NCBI GenBank assembly: GCA_944548615.1
Contig: OX155967.1
Coordinates: forward strand, 24,566,603-24,630,602
DNA: 64,000 bases
Direction of reading: 5' to 3'
Source: Micropterix aruncella
Taxonomy: Eukaryota; Arthropoda; Insecta; Lepidoptera; Micropterigidae
Under the pieces are notes generated by a model. The model was not told the origin of the DNA. It saw nothing but the letters and a program-made list of their open reading frames with translations, and ran no database searches. Within the stretch, counting starts at the first letter, position 1. The number at the start of each line of letters is the position of its first letter. This document shows, piece by piece, positions 22,041 to 33,682 of this stretch. Both the position numbers and the translations under genes were made by a program.

Positions 22041-23275
22041 ATGACGGGCCAAACACTAGAACATGTTGATAAATATGAATACCTTGGTACCTAGTTTGGC
22101 TTACACGAAACTGGGACAGTAAAGCGGAGAGCAAGTCGCATTGAAATTGCATGCAACGCCTTTGGAAAAATGAAAAAGGTCCTTTGCAATCGAAGCCTGA
22201 AAATCACACTTCAAATAAGTCTCCTCCAGTGCTATATCTGACCCATACTTCTATACATATGTGAGGCCTGGATTATTAAGGAAGATCTCAGGAAACGTAT
22301 AAAAGCATTCGAGATGTGGGCATACGGACGCATGATGTCGATATCTTGGACTCGAAAAGTCACCAATGAGGAAGTTCTACGGCGTGTCGGCCAAACACGC
22401 AAGCTTTGGAAACTAGAGCTGTCAACGACAACGGGCGAACCCGTCACCTCGGGAAGTTTTAACGAAATATGATCGTTGTATCTCCCGTGAAGTGAGCGCA
22501 GAAGACTTGGGACAAAACAGTCCACCGTCAAGCTCCGCCACACGCCCGTAAGAGGCCAACGCCTTATCAGCGAGATAACCAGGTATGTTACCGGTTATCT
22601 CGCGGATTACTCCGGTTACGAGTTCGAGGTCGCTTGCGCGGTCCTCTCCCTTACGAAGCGGTAAAACGGTGTACACTGAGTCTATTGCGGGCCACGGCAT
22701 CCTTTGCCCGGCTGTTTACCCGGAATCGGGTAGGCGATGGTCGTTTCAAGAGCTGTCACCGTAAGGTCAGCAACCACCCCCTGCTCTATAGCAAACACTA
22801 CTGCTTTCAGACTCCCCTGACTGTTAGTCAGAATGCACAATCGATTGGCTTACGCCGCACGGTGCGCCGTCCATCCAGAAGCGCCAGAAGATTGACTCCT
22901 AGAGGAAACTAGCCCTAAGGCCAGAGTCCTACCCGGACTCGCGCTTCATGCGTGGAGGCCGCCGGATGGGGTTCGACCCGCGAGTGTGACGGACCCTGAA
23001 CAAATGGGTCTTCGTGGCCAACTCAGCAAGGGCCCATTAGCAAGCTTTGGCAGACCGTCAGACATCCTTAGGCACGACAGATACGTACTACTGCATAACT
23101 CATTATGATGAGAAAAGTTGCAGCAAAGAGGAGACCAGGCCGTAGACGGAAGTCGATTCGAGGATGGACCGGGATTACGAGTGTTGCCGAATTGTTGCCA
23201 ACCTGGCGAAGGACAAAAAGAAGTATTCGGAGCTGATTGCCAATCTTCAATAGTTGGAGAGGTTCCCTAAGAAGA
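22041..23275 (+). pseudogene. RTE-like LINE ORF2 3' region, split by R640
   Basis: Outside the inserted R640 (22410-23039), the reading gives YEYLGT near 22075, then CYIxPILLY near 22230, FEMWAYGRMM near 22300 and TNEEVLRRVGQTRKLW up to 22409. It resumes after 23051 with degraded sequence ending in RPGRRRKS and GWTGI. This is the C-terminal part of an endonuclease-reverse transcriptase of RTE type. Stops and frame changes show it is dead. Confidence 0.75.
22399..23050 (+). mobile_element. R640 copy G, complete, with 11-bp target duplication
   Basis: GCAAGCTTTGG at 22399-22409 and 23040-23050 brackets the element (22410-23039, about 630 bp). It starts AAACTAGAGCTGTCAAC and ends GGGCCCATTA. 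Removing it makes the surrounding LINE reading continuous, which independently confirms both ends. Confidence 0.9.
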
Positions 23276-23571
23276 AGAATTATTCACTTATTACACTAAA
23301 CTATTTCATATCTGACACTTTAGATTCATGACATATCTTTCATGATTATTATAGATTTTCTAAAATTTTTCACTGATATTGTATTGCCATTATGTGTGGA
23401 TGCTGACGAATTTCGAATAAATAACAGCGATGGCCTCAGTCAGGCCAATAGAGCTGCCGATTTTATCGACTACAGTATGGACCCATCGCCATAACAAAAC
23501 GAAATAATTTTTTATAGCGAAAAAATAGGACATTTGGTCCAATTGTGTTTCTTTCGCGGTTTAAAATAAAG
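23276..23571. other. Possible LINE 3' UTR, otherwise unassigned
   Basis: Follows the RTE-like coding remnant; AT-rich and without features. Confidence 0.35.
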
Positions 23572-24177
23572 TAAAAAAATACGTGTGGCACTCGGGGACT
23601 GCCGCGGTAAAGCTATTGCATAGCATTTTTTAACAACTTATGCAATTATAATTATTTATCTATTTTATTTATGCAGTATGAAGAATTTTTTTCTGATATT
23701 AGATAACTGCGCTCTATCGGAAAACGTTAAAATTATTCCGAATCGATTCGGAATAACTTAAACGTCTTCCGATAGAGCGCACGAATTTTATTCGATAAAG
23801 CAAAAAAAACGGATATTATTCTTTGACTATTCGAAAAAAATCGTAGATAAAAAGATAGATAATTAAATTATCTTTAAAATGGTGCAGTTTTCATAATAAT
23901 ACGCCAAATAGTATTTGTGTAGTAGTCGTTTTGGTGTTCGGTTAGACCTAATTTCACAAATTAATTACACTATGTAATATAAACAAAATCTAAAATATTC
24001 AAAGCTAAGAATATTAGGAAAATGTTCTTGTTTAACATATATTTTTTTCGAATCGTAAGCAGTACTCGTTTAGACGTAATTATCAGTTTAAAATCATTAA
24101 TTTTCGTTAAGAAATTTCTTCATTCGGTCGCCGCGCTGGCCTAGGCCCGCGATAAAAGCTATGCAATAGCTTAAAAA
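23572..24177. repeat. TIR repeat, copy 2
   Basis: A second copy of the element at 2778-3371, in the same orientation and with the same ends. It differs by scattered substitutions, a rearranged AT stretch near 23650 and a shortened hairpin. Confidence 0.7.
23709..23780. repeat. Near-perfect 72-bp palindrome in TIR repeat copy 2
   Basis: GCGCTCTATCGGAA ... CCGAATCGATTCGG ... TTCCGATAGAGCGC, with essentially no loop. Copy 1 has a 14-bp loop here. Confidence 0.85.
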
Positions 24178-26533
24178 TGCGTGAAATTTATTACAAAATT
24201 CGTAATAAAAATTTTAAGTCACATTGTTATTGCGATTCATGTGTCAGATTTTGGTTCTACCGTGTTTAATGCATTTTGTATTAAATTTATTTCATTCTCG
24301 CAATTCCGCTATTCCGTTTCTCAAAATTTGACAGTTGTCCGAATAAAAACCGGCTTGAACGTTTTTAAAATGCGCGTTTTCGGTGCGAATTAGTGGGTGA
24401 CGCTTGTGTTTTTACGTACAAATTTGCCATTTTTGCTGTTACTGCTGAAATGTTCCCGTATGATGAGATATTACAAAGGAGATCGAATGAATAACGACAA
24501 CGGTACGTACTTAAGTGTATTATACTTTTCGATTTCGAACAAAATTCGTCTTCCGTCATAACCTGTAAATTATATGTTGTCTTTTAGTATGAGAAGGTGG
24601 TTAGAACACCGCCACATCAGATATCATTCGGATCAAAAGAAATGCCAAACAAATCTGCTAGCCAGCCGCGAGCGAAAAATGGATTCAGAGCGCCGATTTT
24701 GACGTTTCGAAAAACCTGTGTTGCCAGCTTTTTAGTACATTACCATAGACACAGAAAGAATTCGTAGATTTTGTTACGCGTGGTAAATCTGACAGAAAAG
24801 CGATAGCTATTATTTTAATGCACGCACTAATCCTACTTATTTTTAAAGCGACTTAATTTTAACTCAATAGAATCGCAATTTGACCCATTTTCTTTATATA
24901 TAAAATAGATACCGGACTCGGACGTTTTTGTTCTGAAGTACTGCATTTGTCCGGTAACAAGTAAATATATTATTACAAAATACGACTGCCGTTACAGAAA
25001 GTAAACTATTGCATATATAATTATTTTTATTACTGTTTTTTTATGAAATATTTTATACGGTTTATGTATTTATCCATATAGAAACATGTCTATTTATTGA
25101 ATATTTTTTAATCAGACATTTCATTTGAGACTAAATACGATAAATTTATGTTATTTTATTGACATTTGTACATTTGGACATTTAGACAACTACTTACTTG
25201 ATATTTGTATAGTTAAGGTACCGTATGATACTCGGCATGACATAAGGATTCTAACAATATCACACACTTCTAAATCGGTTCAAGCGTTTAGAAGTTATGG
25301 TTAAATAAATAAACGGAAAACATACATAAATGAACCCTGAACACATTATACTCCATTTTTGTTGGGCAGATGTGTATAAAGAGGACCTATGGTATATCTT
25401 ACTACTCACCAAGCTTTGCCCTCTTCTCTCTAAAGAAACGTCTCTCTCACTTTTCCCAAAAGAGAACGACCGCTATTAATTACAGCACTAGCAGCAGTGG
25501 AGCTTTCTATAGTACGCTACAAATTTAGCAACGTAGGGGGCTTTTGTCGCTGGCGTTTTGCGGTTATTCTGTTAGCGAGTGTACTTTACCTGAGCCGACC
25601 GCAGCCGCGTGCGCCTGACACGATGACGGGTACAGCCGGCGACACAACATCGGTTTGCGTTCGCAACTTGGCGCCCGCCCGGGTGAACTTTGTCATTGCC
25701 TTCATGGCAATTCGCACGCGAACCCGATAAAACTACCCGCCGGAATAAAACAAGAGAAATTCATTTACTACGCTTTAAAGTGTCATTTCGATGCGAGCAC
25801 TTGTTTGAAAAGACCAGTTCACACGAGGATAACAGGAAGGAGAGCAGGTATAGCGGGTCAACTTAAGAACCTTAATAACAGGTACAACCCTTACTATTAT
25901 ATTGTATAATCAAAATAAAACGCACTATTGCAAACATTACACAAATACTTAGATGAAAATCGAATGTATATAACATAGGGGGCGTTCAAGTATGACGTAA
26001 CGAAATTTTTACCTCCTTGTAATGCGTCGTAACGTTTTTCTGTACACCCCCTCCCCCCCCCCCCTTAAACGTTACGTAACACCCAAGTGACCATTTTTAC
26101 CTAAAAGTCACAATTGTATTGCGCAAAGTACCGGAAAGTCCATTAACTCACTTTAACACACTGATTACAGCAATGTGCTTCTGCGTATTACGTGTTTAAA
26201 ACACTAACGAATACTGACAACGAAAACAAAATAAAAATAACGTACAATATAGTCAAATTCAAAATTCTTTATTAATCTATAATATTACATATATTTTAAA
26301 ATTAAAAGCCATCCTAACTAGGCCTCGCCTGTACTAAGGTAGGCTTAATATAAAGAAAGGTAGAGTGGTTTTCGTAACTTGCTGTATTATCTTTGTATAT
26401 TATTATGTTAAATTTAAGAAGATAGATATGTCTCCAAAATAATAAAACGTAATAATATTCAATGTAGGTATATACATATAAATATACACGTACATACATA
26501 AATAAGTATATACTTTATAGGTAAATATAAAAT
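24178..26533. other. Largely unassigned AT-rich DNA
   Basis: No confident gene. A 77-codon open frame at 25497-25730 begins with ATG and has a hydrophobic stretch (FAVILLASVLYL) that could mimic a signal peptide, but there is no family match and no exon structure I can defend. 25976-26080 has a GGGGCGTTCAAGTATGACG stretch and a poly-C run that look like a MITE end; its partner end is not established. Confidence 0.35.
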
Positions 26534-26958
26534 AATTATTGAAGCCTACGATGAATCGTTTCAGGAACTAGACATATTCTCAATGAGCAAAAACGAGTTT
26601 ATCAGAGCGGTAATAGACCAGACCATAAAAGCTTGAACGGATAAATACCTGTGCAGAATCACACACTCTCATATATACACAACTATGACACATACACGTA
26701 GATGTACTTACACATACCCATTAAACACACATCACAATCACACATATAAACACACTCATCCTACTTTATCATACACACTCACAAATCGAGAGAACATGAT
26801 TATATAACATAATATAAAAATATTATTACACAACTTAACGCACATAAACTGTATATTATCAGGAGACTATTTTGGCCGTAATATTGTTATTATTATTTAT
26901 TAACTTAAGGCCCGAGCGCTGTTTTTCTCTTTTGTTGGAATAAAATAAAATAAAATAT
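26534..26958 (+). mobile_element. 5'-truncated 3' end of the right-edge LINE family
   Basis: It matches the last codons and 3' UTR of the LINE at 59432-64000, in the opposite orientation. The coding end reads EAYDESFQELDIFSMSKNEF and stops near 26636. The UTR then carries ACACAC-type repeats and closes with TGTTGGAATAAAATAAAAT. Only about 425 bp was copied, the usual 5' truncation of LINE insertions. Confidence 0.85.
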
Positions 26959-27430
26959 ATCTCAGAAATCGTGATCTATTTTAATATATATGTTATTAAT
27001 GTCTCCGTTTCTTGTCGACCCATACTCAAAAGTGACTTAGTTAGGTTTTTCTTTACGCCGTGACTAGTCCTAGATTTCAGTCCTTCAGGAAAAACACTGG
27101 TATTACCCGAGTCGAGGTATTCCCGAGTCGAGGTTTTCCACGTAAAACATAAACGAAAAAGGCTGCCAACTTAGGAGATTTTAATTCCCTAGTTTTTTAT
27201 TTTAAAAAAAAAACAATGTTACGTAACGCGTTGTTCGAACCCCCCTCTCGCCCCTGGATCCTTCAGGATACCTCCGTCCTCCCGACTGGTTACGTTCAAC
27301 CACTCCATTATGTGCCCGCAGATACTGTGACGACCCAGTCATCACCAAATAAGTACTTATAAATAATAATAATATAATACCTTAAAAACAAAACCCATAA
27401 CTAAAATTAAAACTACGATCTGTCATACAA
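26959..27430. other. Nothing assigned
   Basis: Low-complexity DNA with an A run near 27205 and a GTTACGTAACGCG palindrome-like stretch near 27218. Confidence 0.35.
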
Positions 27431-30344
27431 GTGCGACATTTAGGCACGATAGTCAAAAATGACACCCCTAGCGGATATCAGAGACAATGTTACCATCGAT
27501 ATAATTTTTGACACACTTCTTCCGGACGGGGAGCGGAGCGGAGAGGCCGGGCGCGGCGCGGGCAGCTCCCGCCGCCCGCCGCCATTATCATTTCTGCTCA
27601 CCGCACCGCCAGCCACCAGCACTCTTTTTCAAAAATATCTTCAAAGTAATCAGTCATAAAATCGTTCGTGCGACACCCGCACCTTTAAATTCAGTGAGGA
27701 CCAGCGGCGCTCCTTCCACACCCAGTCGCCAAAGTATTACCCGTATCCAGGCGAGTACCATAATTTGACTTTAAGAGCAAACCGTCCTCTCATAATAATC
27801 TTTGGCCTCGGCCTGCCGCGTTCATTAACCAGGGAAGATGAGAGTGCTCTAGCGTTTTCCGAAATTCGCGAATGAGGTAGTACCTAGGGCAGAACCGCAG
27901 ACAATCCGAGGATTCGGCGGAGATTAGCATGAGTTTGGTGATTCCTCCTAGTATTGAATAAGTCCCAGTAAATTTCCACGCTTCGTTGGCAAAATCCCAA
28001 CGAACGGCCCTAGGCCGAGGGTTAGAATCGTTTTACCTAAAAACGAATCCTTACATAAATTGAAGGGAAGAAAATAGAAATTAGCATTTTCCCAAAACCA
28101 TTCCTATAAAAATTGAGTACCCTCGTCCCAGGTCCAAATCCTTCGTCAGATACCCGTCTATAAAAACCGCAGATCCACACCTAAATTCACCGATAGAACG
28201 GCGTTCACCACTTTCAAATCTCTCCATGTGCGAGTAAATTAAATTGTATAAATCGTATTTTTGCAACTTTATAAATTGTAAAAGAAATCGAAAAATAAAA
28301 CATTTGTTCATCTCGTTATCATTTGTTCCTATTGGGTAAAGTGGAGCCAACTATACGGCATTTTAGCAGCCGTGAAGTTAATTTTTCTCAGCTCATCGTG
28401 CATCAAATTCCGTACGAATATTCATTCTTCTGGTTTTTTATTCATAAAATAATATATCATTTTGCGCAACTCGTTCATTAAATCGAAGATGTTAGCAGAA
28501 TCATTTTAATAGCATTTACTCATAAATCGTACGATTCAGATATCACAATTTAAAATATTAAATAATAATAATTCAAAAATATCACATTAAATATTAGTTA
28601 ATTTCGCCATCTTTCTGCGCGATCGAAATCGTAATTTCGAGAACGCCGCGCGGCCATTTTCTGAAAGAGTCAAGCAGGCCGCCAACGCCCCCCAGTGGCG
28701 AGACGGAGGACTTTCGCGGTAGGGATAGTTCCTCGTTTGGCCGCTTGAGCGCGGAGGAGCGCGAGCCGCCGGCCGTCGGCGACGGCCGCGGGCGAGGTTG
28801 CCAACAGTGAGCGGAAAAGACAGCGCTGCCAATATCAGGACCTTATTTATTTACTTTGTTTCTTTTCTTTTTATAATTATTTCAATAACGCCAAGGCCGC
28901 CCCTTCCGACGAAGGCTCTCCCTTCTACGCACGTCTCACACGAAGATTATACCCACGCCCGGAACTGAAGCTAGTCGGAGCATCTTCGAGACGTTGACGT
29001 ATTCCCCTTCAGCGTACTTAGACTAGGCGGTGGTCGGTACTGCACAACTGTTGACTCCCGGATCCTTCCCAACAGGCCCGGGATGGCGCCCACCTTTTTA
29101 ATAAGGAGAAACTTACAATAACCAATTTCATCATTTTTTTCCCGGGACCTCGAGTCTTCTTCACGTCATATTTATACATTATATAGAATCAAATTTCCTA
29201 CGGATTCGGGGCACGTTACAATACGTACGGTCATAAGCGAAGTGAATGGTGAATGAATAGGGGATGAATGAGTGAGACCGACGCACGTGCCCAAGGCTGT
29301 CGTTGGTACGGGCGCCCTTTCGCCGCGCAGCTCCGCGCCTTTGAACTTACCGACTACCGATGGATCGGAAAACCAGCCACACACTAGCGCAAGCGCGACG
29401 GTTCCCACGACCTGTAGGCTTGGCGCGGCGTAGTTTGGCCAGAGAGACAGCACGCCGTGGGAACGCGGCTTTATAGAATTCACATACACATCCATGAAAA
29501 GAATATTTGAACATCAGGGGCCGAGGTCGTGATCTCAATAACTTTCGTATCCATTTGTCGCATTTGCAAAATAGGTACGCCTCGCAGTCATCGCAATGAA
29601 TCCTCCGGCAGATTCGACAGCGTGTTGCCGCGGCCACGCTACGAATTCATAATGGCAGCCTGGGCCTTGATTGGGCAATTAGCGGCCGCGATTAGCGCCA
29701 CCTCCCCACAGCTCCATGCCGTAACTCCCCCTCTCTTTCACTCTCACACTCCCGCCCTCACTAATTGGACATTCATTCATAGCAATCGACATTCCACAGC
29801 CATTGTCTGAGTCCTAATCGACGAAGGCCACCCAAATATTCATATAAATACGGGCGCAGCTCTGAATTTCAGCTAAACGTTAATATGGATATGAAGCGGC
29901 CGTTCTTTAAACGGAAAATGAAGACAAGAATTGGGTAATATTCATATATAACGGGCATGGCGCGAAAGTTGGTAACGCAGCTAGGTGTGTGTTAGAAGTG
30001 CCATCTATTGGGAATCAGAAATGCATATGGCGAACGTTCACTGCTGTTTCATTTGCTTGTTAGACGCGTCTAAAGTGGCGTCAGCGAGTCAGGTAGCGTC
30101 CGACTTAAATTTAAAGAATATCGTTTCCTGTCCCGTATTGTCGCGGGTGATGAAACATGGTATCATCATTTTAACCCGGAGAGCAAGCGCCAGAGCCAAC
30201 AATGGAATAAAACGACATTCTTCCATGTGATACCGTTGCAGCCTCCATAGTGATGCCGAACGGACACACGACTCGCTGACCTCCCTTCAAACCATTGACA
30301 TATAACTACTAGACCGCGTGACCAGCCTGAGAATGCGTCAGCCA
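27431..30344. other. Repeat-poor block with CpG-rich islands
   Basis: The only multi-kilobase block without a recognisable transposon. CpG-dense stretches lie at about 27515-27600, 28610-28830 (with a GCCGTCGGCGACGGC palindrome) and 29270-29480. There are short open frames in several frames but none with a domain. It may hold a host promoter, 5' UTR or regulatory DNA; that is inference from composition only. Confidence 0.4.
29840..29890 (+). promoter_or_regulatory. TATA-like core promoter candidate
   Basis: CATATAAATACGGGCGCAG, about 25-30 bp before TTTCAGCTAAACG, is arranged like a TATA box and initiator. A very short frame (MDMKRPFFKRKMKTRIG) begins just after. No transcript evidence. Confidence 0.25.
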
Positions 30345-30552
30345 AATAGAAAGAGACAGCAGCATATAGTACCCCTTCCATCCTTGTCTAGTCGCGCATG
30401 CACGGAGACACGTACATATATCACCATGGCAACGTTTATATATCACCATGGCAACGCTTCGATGCCATAAGTCTGCTATGCTATCGATAAACGCGCATGC
30501 GCAACTAGACAAGGATAGAGGAGGCACCACATGCAACTATCTTTCTAATTCG
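30345..30552. repeat. MITE-like inverted repeat of about 205 bp
   Basis: The outer arms of about 60 bp contain TAGAAAGA..., ATCCTTGTCTAGT and GCGCATG, with matching complement at the right (ACTAGACAAGGATAGAGG, TATCTTTCTA). The centre holds two tandem copies of TATATATCACCATGGCAACG-like sequence. No coding capacity. Confidence 0.65.
30420..30457. promoter_or_regulatory. Two tandem X-box-like motifs
   Basis: ATATATCACCATGGCAACG occurs twice, about 20 bp apart. The minus strand GTTGCCATGGTGAT matches the RFX X-box shape (GTTGCC-N2-GGTGAC type) except for the last base. Binding is not shown. Confidence 0.3.
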
Positions 30553-30815
30553 GTGAACGCATTCACTCACGGCTCACCTTCGCACTCCCGTTCTCTAATT
30601 CTGTTACCTCTTTGCTTCAAACGCGTCTAATGGCCCCTCCACACGTTGGCGATTGTTCGTGTTACAGATTATGTAACGTATAAGATGCGGATTTTCAAAG
30701 AAAAAAAAAGCAGTATATTAAAGTATATTATGTATGATCAAGAAATTAAGACCTGGATAGAAATTGCCCGTACCTCATTCAATATAATAGACAAAATTTG
30801 ATATTTATTTATACA
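30553..30815. other. Nothing assigned
   Basis: Mixed DNA with an A run near 30701; no coding signal. Confidence 0.4.
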
Positions 30816-31170
30816 TGCAGCAGCCATGTCATGGCGAAACTTAGAACGGCTATCATAATTAAATGCGTATGAAACAATCGTATCTGTGCTGTTGAGCATT
30901 GAGGAGTTTCCTCGTTGAAAGCCAATCCTGGGTGAAGCAGTGATGTCTTGGTAAAACTTAGAACGGGCTGTCGTAATTAAATATATTTACAAAATTTCAT
31001 GTCTGCGCTGTTGATCGTTGAGGAGTCCCCTCGTTGGGAGCCAATCCTGGCTGCAGCAGCCATGTCATGGTAGACTTAAAACGGACTATTATAACTGAAT
31101 GCGTATACAAAATTTCGTATCTATGCTATTGACCGTTGAGGAGTTCCCTCATCGAAAGCCAATCCTGGGT
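30816..31170 (+). repeat. 118-bp minisatellite, three monomers
   Basis: Monomers start near 30816, 30933 and 31052 (TGCAGCAGCCATGTCATGG type). Each carries an ACAAAATTTCGTAT-type segment and GTTGAGGAGTCCCCTCGTTG. The same monomer is inverted at 21335-21553. Confidence 0.85.
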
Positions 31171-31348
31171 TTAGAATCAGGTTCCTAGCTATCTCGCTGT
31201 TAAGACGTTGGCCTCTTACGGGTTTGTGGCGGAGCTTGATGGTGGACTGCTTTTGTCCAAGTCTTCTGCGCTCACTTCAGGGAGACAGAACGAAAGAATA
31301 GTTAAAACTTCCTGAGGTGACGGACTCGCCCGCTGTAGTTGACAACTC
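31171..31348 (-). repeat. R640 5' fragment (copy H)
   Basis: The minus-strand first quarter of R640, ending on the right with GTTGACAACTCTAG, the constant CTAGAG end. The left side is lost against the minisatellite. Confidence 0.75.
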
Positions 31349-31670
31349 TAGTTGCTGGTACGACTCGAAAATTGTTGCACAACGTTTAAAAGCGCAAGAT
31401 TGAATATCTGGGGCACGTGTTGCGGCATGACAGGTATCAGCTACTTCAACTGATATTGATGGGCAAAATTGAGGGTAAACGGCATCCTGGAAGGAGGAAA
31501 AAGTCTTGGCTGTGCAATGTTAGTAAGTGGACCGGGATCACCAGTACAGAACAGCTCTTCCGGATGGCCCACGACCGAAAAACGTTTTCAGAGCTTCCGC
31601 CAACCTCCAGTAATGGAAAGGCACTTCAAGAAGAAGAATGTATTATACAAACATGCTTATTATTTGTGCA
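31349..31670 (+). pseudogene. RTE-like LINE ORF2 C-terminus
   Basis: Reads GTTRKLLHNV, then KRKIEYLGHVLRHDRY near 31395-31440, KIEGKRHPGRRKKSWL near 31460-31510 and WTGIT. One in-frame stop falls near 31389. It is related to the RTE-like remnant at 22041-23275, and it too starts exactly at the edge of an R640 copy. Confidence 0.75.
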
Positions 31671-32634
31671 GTATTATTTGCTTCATAATTCGCCAAAAGG
31701 GGAGCTGCTCAGCCTAGTCTAAACAAACGGATACAAGTCATCGCTATGTATATTGTTTTCTCTAAAGCGTTCGATAAAAACAATCACAATATTAAATACT
31801 TTTTTACTTTCCTGACGACCTATCGGAAAGGAAAGTATTGTGATCGCGTTAAAAAAAAATTTTGAGATGAAGATGGGAATATATATTTTGAGACTCCTTG
31901 AGACGATTGAGACTATTTCCAGACCGATCTCTGTCTGTCTGTATGTCTGTATGTCTGTATGTATGTATTCTTCCACGATAGCGCCCAGACGCTTAATCGG
32001 ATTGAGCTGAAATTTGGTATATAAGCTTCTGTTAACCGTCGGAGGAACCCATTAGTTTTTGGAGTCCCTACGCCCTACGGTTGTGGTACCTCCCATACAA
32101 ATTTGGGGTTCCCGGCGAAAAAATTGTTTCCGCGATAGCGCCCAGACGCTTAATCTGTCTAAGTTAAAATTTGGCATAGAAGCTTCTGTTAACCATCGGA
32201 AGAACCTATTAGTTTTTGGGGTACTTACGACCAACGTTTGGGGTACCTGCCATACAAATTTGGGGTACTAGAGTAAAAAATGTCGCTGTTTTTTCGCACC
32301 TCCCCGGATACTAGTCAGGAAAGTCTTGGGGTGACACAACCGATTTTTTTAAAATGTGGGCTTTATGGATATTAGGGGCGATGTCGTCATAAAGAAGTCT
32401 GTACAGTGTTTCTGATCGCACCGGTTCGCGCAGATATACGCCAGACTGAAAGAAATCTGTGTTATAAAAATACTACCCTATTTGTCGGGACACTGTTTAG
32501 ATTAGGAACGGGACTCGAGCGGTTGTTATTCAAGGTTTTCGATCGGTTTTCTTCAATCTATCATTGGGAGTAAACCTAGGCCCCCACTTAGATTCACTTT
32601 TATTTTTACAAGCTTTATTTTAACTCGCAATTTA
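31671..32634. repeat. Non-coding repeat with an internal 158-bp duplication
   Basis: GCGCCCAGACGCTTAATC recurs at 31981 and 32139, each followed by an AAATTTGG...AAGCTTCTGTTAACC block and CATACAAATTTGGGGT. A short TCTG/TATG microsatellite precedes it (31932-31970). A diverged minus-strand relative lies near 33180-33260. The unit looks like a MITE or satellite-like element; the class is unknown. 32331-32634 is unassigned. Confidence 0.55.
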
Positions 32635-32945
32635 TTATTTATTTATTTATTGAGATACTTATGATTAGGTATACAGTTCATTGATCATGTATCGTTTGCT
32701 TCTTATAATAATTATATAAATTATTTAATAATTGATATAGGGAGGTTTAACACATCTTACATGACTTTTCCTGCCAATAGCACATCTAACTAGGCGATAA
32801 TTTGGCCCGTCTCTAGATTTTAAGAAATGAAATGTTTTTTTGACAATAAATTATTTGGACCCACCACCTGTATATACACATCAATATACCAATTTTATAA
32901 AATATATAGCTATGTAATAAATAAATACATGTTAAATAATAGCAA
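32635..32945 (-). mobile_element. LINE 3'-end fragment, copy 1
   Basis: Starts with a TTTATTTATTTATT tract (the A-rich tail of a minus-strand element) and continues TAGGTATACAGTTCATTGA, GGGAGGTTTAACACATC and GGACCCACCACCTG. The same sequence interrupts R640 copy K at 47290-47655. Non-coding 3' UTR only. Confidence 0.65.
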
Positions 32946-33369
32946 TGTTCGTATGTAATTAAGTTGTCCGTTTCAAAATTTGAAATCCATTTTTAAACCA
33001 CTTGCTGGTATCCGCTTTGAGCTGAAGTTTGGCGTACTTATGTAAGTTCGGTGACAATGCAATATTATGGTCCTACGACGGCCTAACATTTGGCCTTATG
33101 ACGTATTTTTGTACCGAATTCTCTAACTGGAATATTTTCAGTATGACTGCCCGCGCGCCTTCCGGTGGACCGATTTAAACTACAATCTTTTCAACTATTG
33201 CCATGACCGAATTATTCCTGCATGCCAAATTTCAGCTCAATAAGATGAAGCGTTTAGGCGCTATCGTGGAGGAATACACACACACACACACAGACTCACA
33301 GACAGACTTTCATCTGGAAATGGTCTTAGTCGTCTCGGGGAGGAGGGGGGGGGGGGGTGGTCAAAAGTA
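32946..33369. other. Unassigned, with (CA)n and poly-G
   Basis: A short (CA)n tract at 33277-33292 and a G-run at about 33340-33357. The rest may be a diverged copy of the repeat at 31.9-32.3 kb. Confidence 0.4.
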
Positions 33370-33682
33370 GGTGTAATTTTAATTAGGACCCGCAAGTGTT
33401 TTGGAAAAGCTAAAAATTCGTCAGTACACAGTGGACGCAATAAAGAAATCAAAACATATGGCCAGGCTGCTTCATAATCGAACACGTGGCGTCAGGAACA
33501 GAACGCGAGTGTCACGCATCGATCTATGCTGCATCAGTTGTGCCACGTATGGAGATGCTGACGCCACGCGTTCGATTATGAAGCAGTTTGACCATATGTT
33601 CTAGTTCTTTTTTGTATCCACTGTCTACTGATGACTTTTAAGCTAATTCAAAACATTTTGGTGGTACTAATTAGAATTACAA
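33370..33682. mobile_element. MITE with long terminal inverted repeats
   Basis: Arms of about 120 bp face each other. The left has TTAATTAGGACC, ACAGTGGACGCAATAAAG and GCTTCATAATCGAACACG; the right has their complements ending GTACTAATTAGAATTACAAC. The arms are about 80-85% similar. The loop (33495-33558) is unrelated. No coding capacity; the superfamily is not assigned. Confidence 0.75.

Noticed and set aside
25497..25909. Small secreted protein gene
   Set aside because: A hydrophobic stretch after the ATG is suggestive, but there is no family, no splice evidence and an overlapping frame is equally open.
25976..27250. A 1.2-kb MITE bounded by GGGGCGTTCAAG and GTTACGTAACGCG ends
   Set aside because: The two ends match poorly as inverted repeats and no target duplication was found.
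21335..31170. CRISPR array
   Set aside because: Repeat units are contiguous with no unique spacers, and the DNA is eukaryotic.
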